Shown here in pieces: positions 8,329 through 17,800 of a DNA stretch of 25,266 bases. How positions within the stretch are numbered: position 1 is the first letter of the stretch; every line of letters begins with the position of its first letter. This stretch comes from a virus. Location of the stretch: the IMG/VR virus record IMGVR_UViG_3300022752_000361, positions 1-25,266 of that record; one strand, 5' to 3'. The notes beneath the pieces were generated by a model. The model did not search any database. It saw only the letters and a program-made list of their open reading frames with translations, and was not told the DNA's origin. The translations under genes and the position numbers were made by a program.

Positions 8329-11052
8329 ATGGCAAATAGTTCTGACAACTTCTTCAGCGAGACGGCTAGATTAAAATTAGAAGACGGTAAAGAATACCGA
8401 AAGAAGTTGCACGAAGAAGCTGGTAGAATTCTTTCAAGCATGCTTGATGTACTACCTAGTGTGTATAATGCTACAGTACCATCAACTGAGTATGCAAAGC
8501 ACTTAAAAAGAGTTTCACTAGAGCTAGCCAGATTAAAAATTGAAGCACTCAATGTCGGGCAAGATGCTTCTTTGGAAAATCTTCGTCCTGAGTACCTTTA
8601 TCAAAAATTCGGTTATCAGATTAGAGTAGGTGACACCTTTTTCCCTACGACAAACTTTAGTGACGAAGACTATAGGAATTTTTTAAAAGCAGTAGTATTA
8701 GTTCTACTTAACGGTTCAAGCAGGGAAAATATAAGAAAGGCTTTACGTATATTCACTGGCTATCCAGTGGAGGTTTCAGACACTACTTCTGGAAAAGGTT
8801 CTATCGAGAAAAGATATGTAACTCAATTTAAAAATGGAATTATCCTCATTGAGGGAGGAGTTGAAAACATATCAAATTTAAGGATTAGCTCATTATCTGG
8901 AGATACATTATACAAAGAAGATATAGATTATTATATTATCGATACTGATTATCAACAAAGAGTTTCAATAAAGACAATAAACAACTCTAGCCTTAGTGAT
9001 AGTTCAAAAGTTTTAATTAATTATACGTATAATGACGCTATTGTTGATCAATTTAAATTAAAAGCAGTTTTTGACATAGACGAAGCAGGTGAAGAATTTG
9101 ATGTTTCAGATTTAATTCTTAAGTCACAATTTTTGCTAAAATTAATAAAACCAGCACACGTTGTTCCCGATCTAAGAACTTATGCTTTTGATGATTTAAA
9201 GAAAAGCCCAGAATCTTTAAGCACCTTAGTAGCCGAAACTCCTTTAATTTTAGGAAATGACAGAATAAAGGAGCAAAGATTTATTAGCAATGAGTATGAC
9301 GACTTTAGAAAGTTCACAAGAAACGTAGAAGACACTAGAGTAATAGAGTTTAATACACTAGGACATGTTTTTAATAAAGTTTCCCAGAATTATGACGATG
9401 TTGGGTACTATTTAAACGAGCCAGACCCGCTATTTAAAAAGCAATACCAACTTTTTCAATTTAAAGGATATGCAGCCCAGAGCTCTTCTCTCTTTAATAG
9501 CCCATACACCTTGGAGTTAAATGAAGAGCAGATAAGTATTTTTAATAATTCAACTTATTTTGATCAGTCCAAGAATAATAGAGAGATTTACTTTCCTGAA
9601 ATAAAACCAGATGAAGAAATTCCTATAAAGGATTCTTATGTATCTGGATCTTCTTTAAAAGTTTCCGCACTTCCTATTGATTTTGGAGTTGAAGTCGCAT
9701 CAGGGACTTTATATTGCTACCAAAATGGTAAAATAGTAAACTTTACTTCGCCGCAGTCTGTAATTTTACCTAATGAGGCAAAAGGTAATAGGGTTTATAT
9801 TTATATCGATGTTTCAGGCTCAAATCCTATCTTAGAGTTTTACATAAGTCTATATGGGACTCTAGAGGTAGAAGTAGAGAATATACCTCTAGCATTTATT
9901 GACCTACCAGAGGATGCCTCAGTTATCTGGGATTCTTATATAACGGATTTAAGAGAACATTTTTTTGTAAACTTAACTCTTAGAGGGGACTCTTCTGGGT
10001 TTTCTAATTTTACAAAGTCAAAAGGTATTGTACTAGGTGCCGGTACTAGACCTATTCAATACAAATTTAATGACGACCAGACGAAAAGAATCTATAAATA
10101 CAGTTCTTTAAATGAATTAAATAACGAAGCTTTTTCATTAAATACAGGCACCGTATTGTCTTCTCTGTTTACGCTAAATCAGGATACAGTAGGATACACC
10201 GCAGATGATTTAAACTTCCTATTTGCAGACTTAAGTGCTGACATTTACACCTCTGCTTCAGGGTCACTGGCCTATCCCATAAAGGAAGGGCCATTTGCAC
10301 TAGGGCTATTCTTTGGGCCTGAAAGCCCAGACGATAAGGTGCGAATTTTTGACGAAGATACCATGTGTATCTTTAATGATACTTTAGAGAGGGCAGAAAG
10401 GCTATCTATACCGGATATAGGGTCTTCTTATGTTTTATCTTTTTCTGGAATTATCTATGAAAGCATGGCAGTGTATAGGGGCGGAGACGGTTTACTATTA
10501 GAGAATGGTGTAGATTACCTGATAGACACAGAGTCAGGGGAATTGTCCATACCAGAAGGTTCAGTACTTCAAAATGATGATTTTATCTTATTTTATTTCT
10601 ATCAGACGTTTGGTACAGAATTAAACAGGGATCTTTTTTACGGAAGAAATACAACTTATTCGACCTCAAGACTTGATTTAAGTAACGAAGAATCTTTTGA
10701 AGGCACCACAGAAGAGCAACCGTCTATTCATATAACTACTAGGCCTGATGATTTTATTGGCATACAAGTAGACGGTATTTTATTTAATCAGGCTACAGTA
10801 TTGACAGGTTCTCAGTTAAATTTTTACTTTGATGAGAACTCTGAAATTATACTTAATGACCCAGACCACACCTTAAACTATGATCCAGCAGAAGAGTACT
10901 TGCCTGTTTTATACTTTGAAGAATCTTCTTCCTCATTGCTTAATGTTTCAAATTTAGGACCAATTGAGCAATTAGCTCTGGAATCCGTGTCTATAATCGA
11001 TCAAGCAACAGGACTGCCAGTGATAGCAGAAAATGGCTTACCAGTGCAATAA
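8329..11052 (+). CDS. Tail protein I-like baseplate protein with very long C-terminal extension
   Basis: Residues about 30-150 resemble P2-type tail protein I. There is a helical start around ILSSMLDVLPSVYNATV, then KHLKRVSLELARLKIEALNV, then a segment of the type 'l..ig..f......d.e..R..l...v..l...GSs' (NFSDEDYRNFLKAVVLVLLN), followed by RENIRKALRIFTGYPVEV. The order W-like, J-like, I-like supports the call. P2 I is under 200 aa, so the following 750 residues are extra. They are beta-rich and contain copies of the module seen in the tail fibres (for example LLLENGVDYLIDTESGELSI near residue 723). They may therefore serve as a tail-fibre attachment or decoration region; this is inference. It starts two bases after the J-like stop, with AGG eight bases before the ATG. 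It ends at a 55-bp gap. Confidence 0.7.
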   Translation: MANSSDNFFSETARLKLEDGKEYRKKLHEEAGRILSSMLDVLPSVYNATVPSTEYAKHLKRVSLELARLKIEALNVGQDASLENLRPEYLYQKFGYQIRVGDTFFPTTNFSDEDYRNFLKAVVLVLLNGSSRENIRKALRIFTGYPVEVSDTTSGKGSIEKRYVTQFKNGIILIEGGVENISNLRISSLSGDTLYKEDIDYYIIDTDYQQRVSIKTINNSSLSDSSKVLINYTYNDAIVDQFKLKAVFDIDEAGEEFDVSDLILKSQFLLKLIKPAHVVPDLRTYAFDDLKKSPESLSTLVAETPLILGNDRIKEQRFISNEYDDFRKFTRNVEDTRVIEFNTLGHVFNKVSQNYDDVGYYLNEPDPLFKKQYQLFQFKGYAAQSSSLFNSPYTLELNEEQISIFNNSTYFDQSKNNREIYFPEIKPDEEIPIKDSYVSGSSLKVSALPIDFGVEVASGTLYCYQNGKIVNFTSPQSVILPNEAKGNRVYIYIDVSGSNPILEFYISLYGTLEVEVENIPLAFIDLPEDASVIWDSYITDLREHFFVNLTLRGDSSGFSNFTKSKGIVLGAGTRPIQYKFNDDQTKRIYKYSSLNELNNEAFSLNTGTVLSSLFTLNQDTVGYTADDLNFLFADLSADIYTSASGSLAYPIKEGPFALGLFFGPESPDDKVRIFDEDTMCIFNDTLERAERLSIPDIGSSYVLSFSGIIYESMAVYRGGDGLLLENGVDYLIDTESGELSIPEGSVLQNDDFILFYFYQTFGTELNRDLFYGRNTTYSTSRLDLSNEESFEGTTEEQPSIHITTRPDDFIGIQVDGILFNQATVLTGSQLNFYFDENSEIILNDPDHTLNYDPAEEYLPVLYFEESSSSLLNVSNLGPIEQLALESVSIIDQATGLPVIAENGLPVQ
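9862..9892. repeat. Perfect inverted repeat inside the I-like gene (9-bp arms)
   Basis: The arms CTAGAGGTA (9862-9870) and TACCTCTAG (9884-9892) are exact reverse complements with a 13-base loop. They share the core GAGGTA/TACCTC with the hairpin at 5721-5741. Function is not evident. Confidence 0.5.
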
Positions 11053-11107
11053 TTTTCTTATTGCTTTATAATTAGTTTTTTGTAAGAATAATCGTAGCGA
11101 GGCTGTT

Positions 11108-11710
11108 GTGAATTTTTCTGAAAAAGTAGATGCTTCATCGGAGCAACTTTCGATAAACCAAACGGCGATACATAAAGAAGAAACTGGTCAAATTAAAGTA
11201 ACCGGCGAGATTTTTTTGAAAAAAGAACACGCAGATGGCACTATTGATCATGAAGTCATAGGTAAAAATATAGTAACCTTAAAGGCATCTGTATTATTAG
11301 CTATGCTTGTTTCTAAGGAATATAAAGATGGCGGAATTAGCGGTATTCAATACTTAGCAGTTGGCTCAGGTGACCCCGAATGGGATCCTAGATACCCGCC
11401 TTCTGCTTCTAATACAACAGAAAACTTAGTTACCGAGATATATAGAAAAACGCTATACTCAGTAGAGTACATTAATCCAGATCCAGCACCTGGAGATCCA
11501 GAAGTTACCAGTACGCCAACAAACATTGTAGATTTTACAGCCAGATTTGAGCAAGGTGAGGCTGATGGATTTTGGATGGAAATGGGCCTATACGGAGGGG
11601 ACGCTACAGAAACGGCAGATTCTGGAATGTTGATTACTCATAAGATATTTAGTCTAGTTTCAAAGCCTTCTGATAGCATTTATACCATCACGTATAGATT
11701 AACTTTTTAA
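11108..11710 (+). CDS. Tail-associated structural protein, 200 aa
   Basis: This has the layout of a common but poorly named group of small tail or tail-fibre proteins. A strand-helix start (KNIVTLKASVLLAMLV) is followed by the turn IQYLAVGSGDPEWDP, then an ENLVTEIYR segment, then FWMEMGLYGG and a strand-rich end (MLITHKIFSLVSKPS ... ITYRLTF). Proteins of this type usually sit between baseplate and fibre genes and are thought to be virion parts; the exact job is unknown. I recognise the layout from the pattern, not from a named family. The start is a GTG at 11108 with a clear GAGG five bases upstream, the best ribosome site in this part of the window. It lies after a 55-bp gap, so it may open a new translational block. 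Confidence 0.7.
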   Translation: MNFSEKVDASSEQLSINQTAIHKEETGQIKVTGEIFLKKEHADGTIDHEVIGKNIVTLKASVLLAMLVSKEYKDGGISGIQYLAVGSGDPEWDPRYPPSASNTTENLVTEIYRKTLYSVEYINPDPAPGDPEVTSTPTNIVDFTARFEQGEADGFWMEMGLYGGDATETADSGMLITHKIFSLVSKPSDSIYTITYRLTF

Positions 11711-11734
11711 TATAGCGTTTAGAGTGAGAATAAC

Positions 11735-14700
11735 ATGTCCACAGATTTCGGAAACGGCCTAGAGTTTCAAGTTGATAGAGAACTTCTAGCAGAAAATACT
11801 TCACTCGACTCGGTAGTCTTTCAGAAGAGAAAGCCTCCGCTTGCCGAAGAGTTTAACTTTTTTCAAGATTTGCAATCCTTACATAGAAGGAATGCTCTAA
11901 GATCACAGCTACAGAGCGGTATACTTGATTTTACGCTAGGCGGACAGTTAGCAGATGTTTTACCGACTAGAAGCTCTGTAATACCAAGCCTAGCTGCCCC
12001 TAATCAATTTGCAGTACAGAATTTTAGAGCATTAGTCGATGGGATGATTGTCGATGTAGTGGCTTCTAGGGTAAACGGAGCCTCTATTTCTTCTGGGCCG
12101 TTATCGGATAAATTTAATGTAATAAAACTCACTAATCCACCAGAAGACGGACAGGCGAGAGTAGATTTAGTATTCTTAGAAGTATGGAGAGCTCCTCTTG
12201 GGTCCTCCCCTAATTCTGTAAACAAGCCTAGCTCTACGACAATCTACAAGCACGGGAATAGGCAATATGCTGGGGCCAACCTCTCTGATCAGATTGTTGA
12301 TCCGGCTTTTGGAATTGAGACGTCAAAGAGGATTCAGGTACAGTATCAAATTAGAATTGTAGAAGGCGTGACACTAGACGGATATTTGAGTGCCTCACCC
12401 GAGGGCAATCCTGATGGCATATCTCAGGGCAGCAAGGTAAAAGCCAGAGCAGGTGCAGTCAGTGGTGCGGATACTACATACACGTTCTCCTCTCAGTGGT
12501 CAGCTACCGGCGATGCCGGTCTTTACAGAGCAGGTGACGGCAGTACTGCAGCTAAGCAGGCCCTCAAATCTTATGATGGGTACTCATACGCAATACCACT
12601 ATTTGCAGTTTGCAGAAGAACAAAGGACGTCATTAATGGCTATACTAAATCTTTGCCTAATTCTGGCAGCACTTCTATTGAGGATAATGTATCTTCAGAT
12701 AGGCCAGACGGATTATTCTTTGACGAGGTAGCCTCAAAGGACATTATTGATTTAAGGCATAAAGTACTTGTCAATAATCCAGACTTTTCTAATCTTCTGA
12801 GAAAGAACTTTAGAAAGCTTTGCGCGGGAACCCTTCGTACTAAATTAGGTGCTACTGATAATGGCGGTTTAGTCAAGGGCGTTGAGCTGATGGACGTTGA
12901 CACGATTGGTAACCCATCAGACACTACAACCAGCGTGGCGGTACCAGACGGATTTAGAAGAGTATTCTCAAACGAACAAGTACAACAAGACCTAGTAGGC
13001 TCTGTCACCTATAACGGAAGCACTCAAGCTTCTGGGGTAGTTCATTTCTATCCAACTTCCGGTCCTCTTGGTTCTGATAAAAAGATTCTTGTAGACTCCA
13101 ATAATTTAGATGCCGTGGTTGTATTTGATGAAACTGATAAAGAAACTTGGCCAACTGTACTTGTAAATGGCTCTCCTTTAGTGCTAAATGACGAAGTTGG
13201 CGATGATGGTTGGCAGTATGAGACTGGTACTTTATCTAAGGCGTATGTAATTCTTACATTAACAGATCAAGGTTTAATTCCGCCAAATGCTACAATTGAA
13301 GTACAGTTTACCACTAGATATCCTGGAGAAGGTTTAAGATTTGTTCCTTCTGACTTACATACCGTACAAAATGTAAATCCAGACTTAGTTAGTGACTTTC
13401 CTAGCACTTATGCATTTACATTAAACAATACTAACAGGAATGTTGACCTAAATCAGTACATTAAACTAGCAAGACCTTCCGATCCAGAGACAGATCATGC
13501 TGGCGACACAATTTCTGACGTTGTTACAGATTTCCCTGTAACCGGGGATTCTCTGAAAGGCGCTACTAGAGTAAGGTCTTACTTTGTAAATGGGACTTCA
13601 AATCTAAGCTACACAATACCAAATTCCATAGACGGACAGAGAGTTCTAGGTGTAATTAAGATTGCTGAAACAGCAGACAGTGGTGTGTCATTTTCTGAGT
13701 TAGATATGTCTAACAACCTATCTGCAGTAAATAAAGGCGTTAACCCTACAGATGACTGGACAGTTACTTTAAGCCTTCCTGTTGGGCAGACATCCTTTGT
13801 CGGTTGGGTACTTAGATTTGATTTAGTCCTTGCTAACATCTCAGCTTCTGTAAGCACGCTTTCTCGTGGCGTTCTTGAATTCGCAAAGGACGACTTACTT
13901 CTTATATCTTCTGTAGCAGACGGTAATACTACACAGCTATTTACTTCATTGAATAATGAGCTTATTCTAGCTCTACCAAAATATGTCTCACCTAATGGGA
14001 CAGAATACACTTACGGGTTTGTCAATGGTTTAATGCGGCGAGTTGAGCTAACAGGGGATAATGATGGTGTCATAGCTGGTATAGGCACAAATAAACTGTA
14101 CGTACAGTTTGCTGGTACAATAAATCAGTTTGATAAATTAGAAGTTGCTGTATTGAGTACAGCAACTCCAACAGCAGATGATTTAATCGACATTACCTAT
14201 ACATACCGTCCTTACCAAGGCTACGGCTCAGTTATACCATTAGGTGATTGCGAGATTATGGCAATTAATCCAGGCCTTGTTCATACTTTAGGAACAGGTC
14301 TAGCAGAGCCGCAAGCTGACCCTTCAATCGTAGGCGTGGCGCAGAATTTGCCACTACCAGGCAACGCTTCGGAGGCTATTCTTCTTGCAGACAGGTTCTC
14401 TTTGGCCTCTGATGCTACAAGCCTAAGGTCGCCTTCTGACTTCCCTAGCCCTTTGTATACTTCTGTTGAATGTGATTTAGCTAATAAATTTGATACCGCT
14501 TCATACTCTGGATCGCTTCCAAAAGTTGGTGATATTTTAAAAATTAGCGATCTTTCATCAGGTACATTGAATCCAGAAAGGGGGATAGTGGATAAAAGAT
14601 TGTCAATCTCGCTGAACGGCGAAGATGTTTCACATATTCTTGAGTTTACTACCCCATACTTGAGCGTTAAAGTAGTCCATCAAGTTGTTTGGTCAGCATT

Positions 14701-14857
14701 AGTACTTCATCCGAGCACAGGAGAGTTATTACTTGTTGTTCTAGTTAAGATGGTGGGTGCTAGCACATTTGGGAACGTTAGATCTGTTGGTGATCCTAGC
14801 TCAACAGTAGCATTCGATGTTTTTAGATTAAGCAATCGGCCACTAATTACAGTTTAG
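11735..14857 (+). CDS. Large tail protein, 1040 aa, fibre- or baseplate-associated
   Basis: Probably a virion protein at the tail tip. The N-terminus (residues 30-50, RKPPLAEEFNFFQDLQ) resembles the start of phage tail proteins that attach to the baseplate, and of the next gene's product. Around residues 320-345 is RPDGLFFDEV followed by DIIDLRHKV, a pattern I associate with large phage tail proteins. Residues 60-240 are mostly beta strand. A VNG-type module lies near residue 470 (WPTVLVNGSPLVLNDE) and others near 610 and 755 (NGTEYTYGFVNGLMRR). The C-terminal 130 residues form a separate domain ending FRLSNRPLITV. There is no signal peptide, membrane span or enzyme motif. GAGTGAGAA precedes the ATG. 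The receptor or partner cannot be read from the sequence. A 6-bp stem with a 3-base loop lies at 12506-12520. Confidence 0.75.
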   Translation: MSTDFGNGLEFQVDRELLAENTSLDSVVFQKRKPPLAEEFNFFQDLQSLHRRNALRSQLQSGILDFTLGGQLADVLPTRSSVIPSLAAPNQFAVQNFRALVDGMIVDVVASRVNGASISSGPLSDKFNVIKLTNPPEDGQARVDLVFLEVWRAPLGSSPNSVNKPSSTTIYKHGNRQYAGANLSDQIVDPAFGIETSKRIQVQYQIRIVEGVTLDGYLSASPEGNPDGISQGSKVKARAGAVSGADTTYTFSSQWSATGDAGLYRAGDGSTAAKQALKSYDGYSYAIPLFAVCRRTKDVINGYTKSLPNSGSTSIEDNVSSDRPDGLFFDEVASKDIIDLRHKVLVNNPDFSNLLRKNFRKLCAGTLRTKLGATDNGGLVKGVELMDVDTIGNPSDTTTSVAVPDGFRRVFSNEQVQQDLVGSVTYNGSTQASGVVHFYPTSGPLGSDKKILVDSNNLDAVVVFDETDKETWPTVLVNGSPLVLNDEVGDDGWQYETGTLSKAYVILTLTDQGLIPPNATIEVQFTTRYPGEGLRFVPSDLHTVQNVNPDLVSDFPSTYAFTLNNTNRNVDLNQYIKLARPSDPETDHAGDTISDVVTDFPVTGDSLKGATRVRSYFVNGTSNLSYTIPNSIDGQRVLGVIKIAETADSGVSFSELDMSNNLSAVNKGVNPTDDWTVTLSLPVGQTSFVGWVLRFDLVLANISASVSTLSRGVLEFAKDDLLLISSVADGNTTQLFTSLNNELILALPKYVSPNGTEYTYGFVNGLMRRVELTGDNDGVIAGIGTNKLYVQFAGTINQFDKLEVAVLSTATPTADDLIDITYTYRPYQGYGSVIPLGDCEIMAINPGLVHTLGTGLAEPQADPSIVGVAQNLPLPGNASEAILLADRFSLASDATSLRSPSDFPSPLYTSVECDLANKFDTASYSGSLPKVGDILKISDLSSGTLNPERGIVDKRLSISLNGEDVSHILEFTTPYLSVKVVHQVVWSALVLHPSTGELLLVVLVKMVGASTFGNVRSVGDPSSTVAFDVFRLSNRPLITV

Positions 14858-14866
14858 GCATAGCTA

Positions 14867-17800
14867 ATGAATAATATCAGCAGAGAATCTTTCGATCCAA
14901 AAAAGAATTACGAAAAGCTCCTATTCTCACAGCAAAGAGCGGTTATAGACTTTGAGCTTAATGAGCTACAAGATAGACTAAGTTATAATCAGTATCTAAG
15001 CAATAGAGTTAACTTTGGCGACGGTCCAGTAGGTGACGCATTCTTGGTTGAGCCTGTTGTCGGGGAAAATAAAATCTCCGTTAGGCCAGGTTCGTTAATA
15101 CATAAAGGTAAAATTATCTCTCTCCACGAGTCTTACTCTGTTGAACTTTCTGTTCCAGCAAGCAATAGAGAAGATATCGTTTACTTAGAATGGTGGCTAG
15201 AGGAGGTAGATTCCGACTCCGATCCTGATTTAAAACTTACACCCAGTACCCCAGAGACAGCTACAAGGTTAAAGATATTTATTCAAGTTAATGTAGCTGA
15301 AGGCGGTACAATTGGATCTTTATCAAGCGGGCATAGCTCGTTTGTGCTAGCGATGCTGTCTAGGGAATCCGGTGACACAGAAGTTTCTCCTTCTGACGTT
15401 ACCGATCTAAGGCTAAAGACTTCTTCTACTTATATAGAAAAAGGCGGATTTGTCATCAATCTTGGGTCAGGCTCATTTAGAATAGAGCCCACAAGCGGAA
15501 AGATAAACGGTCAAGACTTTAGCTTATCTAATTTAAATGAAACCTTAGTAGATGATTTAGTATACTTCATCTATGTAGATTCAGATACAAATGACTGGGC
15601 TATCACCAACTCAGAACCTACCTCAGTATCAGCTATGGTGGCAAAAGTCCAGAAAGATATTGACGGTAACGTAGTCGTCCTTGAAGACTTACGGCTTTTT
15701 TGCCCAACAGCATCTTCTGGCGGTGGAGCTAGGTCCCAAGAAGGGGGACGTATATCGATTGATTTACTATCGGCTTCATCAATCCCGGCATTTAGTCCCG
15801 TAGCAGTAGATAGCGACGGAAGAGCGGTACCCGCAAATAGCGCTATTTCCTCTAGGGTTCCTGTCGTAGGTGTATCGTTAAATCAAGTATCTTCTGGGGA
15901 ATTTGTTAGAGTTGTTGTACTTGGTACAATAACTAATAGAGATTGGTCTTTGACTCAGTCCTCTAATGTTTATCTAAACGGCACGTCTGTTTCTTCTGAT
16001 GCACCTACTACAGAAGGAGAATTTCTTCAGAAATTAGGATACGCCTTATCAGATACTTCATTACTTGTATCACCAGAGCTACAGGCCGAAGTAATTACTT
16101 CTGTTCCATCCGAAAAAGCTTTAGCTAGCCATTTCTCATCTATAGGTGTTATTCCTGAAGGCCGCGTAGTAGCCCTTACCGACACTCAGAGGGTAGTAAA
16201 ATTAGCTACATCAGAGGATGTAAACTCCCATCATCCGATTGGGGTAACAAAAGGACCACTTTTAGGAAGTTCAGGTGGTCCAGTTGTTACATTTGGTGAG
16301 ATTACAAATTCTAGCTGGAACTGGACAGTAGGAAGCCCTGTTTATTTATCATCTTCTGAGGGGAATTTAGTACAAAAACCTATTAATCAGCCTTTGACAA
16401 AAGGTGTAGCTTCCCCTATTAGGCTAGAGAGAAGAATTATATCAGGTATTCCATCTGATACAGATTTTATTATTCCTTCCACTTGGTCTGGCAGGAATGA
16501 ATTAGTATTTGAAGATGGCTTAGTACGAGTTAGGGACACAGACTACTTAAGAATAACTGTAGGTTCTACAGGTATTATCAGATTTAACTATTCAGTAAAC
16601 TCTGATGTAGAAGTAAATGCGGTCTTTTCTTTAGAGGATGGCGGTCTTTCTTTAGCGTATACATTAGAATCTGCAAGTCTTGTAGATCCTAGAATCTTTC
16701 AAGTTCCTCCAGGTGCTGGTAAAAACCAATTAGTATGGATAAATGGGATAGCTCTAAGATATGGCGCTCAGTATACTAGAACTGATGATATTATTACATT
16801 AAAGCCAGACGTAGTAGTAGCTCCAGATCGTCCAGTAGTAGCAGCATTTTCTACAGTAGAAAATGCAATGATGGATATCGTTAGGCTTCCTGGGCCTTTT
16901 CTTGACCCATTGGTAGCAGAGTCCGAAGAAAGATGGATAGCTATTCTCCCAGAAGTATCCGGAAGAAGTTATTTACTTTTCGTTGACGGTATTCTTTTAG
17001 AGCCCGGTGATTATATTGACCCAGAGGAAGAACCTAGGGACTACTTATCTAATCCAGATCAAAGAGTTATTACATTAAATATAACTATTGATCCAAATGA
17101 TCCGCCAATTCTCTCAATCGCCTACTCATCTGAACAGTTTATTGAGTCTGGAACTGTACTTTACGGGTATTCCAGTGTTCCAGAAAAAGCAGACTGCATA
17201 AATGTTGACGGCTCCAATCAAGGGACAAAATTTATTCTACCTTTAGGGGCTAATAGTAATGTAATCCCTTACGTAGATGGTTTAGCAAAAGAATTAGGAG
17301 CTTCTGCAGACCCATATGCAGGGGACTTCCATATAGATACAATTAACTACACTGATTCTATTTCCTTATATCAAGTTACGTTTAATTATGCGGTAGATGC
17401 AGATTCAGTCGCTCTATCTTACGGTGTTCGCGGTGGTGGAATGTCTTCCCCTTCTGGAACTGATGTGCAGAATTTAGCGCAAGCTCTCTTTAGCTTTAGC
17501 GATGGGTCTACAATTCCAGAAAGCAGTTGGGTGTGGCTTAACGGAAGAGCGCAAGAATTAGGCGTGGATTATGAAATTTTAGCAGCTACAAAGCAAATTC
17601 ATTTTCTTAAAGAGATATCTGAGTCTGAAACCTATAGCGTAAGGGTTTCATTCCCGTTAAACGATGAGAAAATGACAAATTTAGAGTCAGTCTTACCGTC
17701 ATCCTCTGATAATAAATCGTATTTCTTACCTGCTAGACTAAACACTGGCAAGGCTACCACTGTATCTCTAGACGGCTTAACTTTAACTTTCGGAAAGGAC

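Noticed and set aside
11067-11072. TATAAT in the 55-bp gap before the 200-aa tail protein gene
   Set aside because: No -35-like sequence lies at a proper distance, and TTTATAATT also occurs elsewhere in this AT-rich window, including at a start codon (3261-3269). Chance is likely.
12506-12520. Hairpin ACCGGC-GAT-GCCGGT as a regulatory element
   Set aside because: The six-base arms are exact but short and lie in the middle of a coding region encoding a Gly/Ala turn; chance is likely.
12453-12731. Second + strand open frame inside the 1040-aa tail protein gene
   Set aside because: It overlaps completely with the longer frame, which has continuous protein-like content across the same stretch; no ribosome site or known motif supports it.
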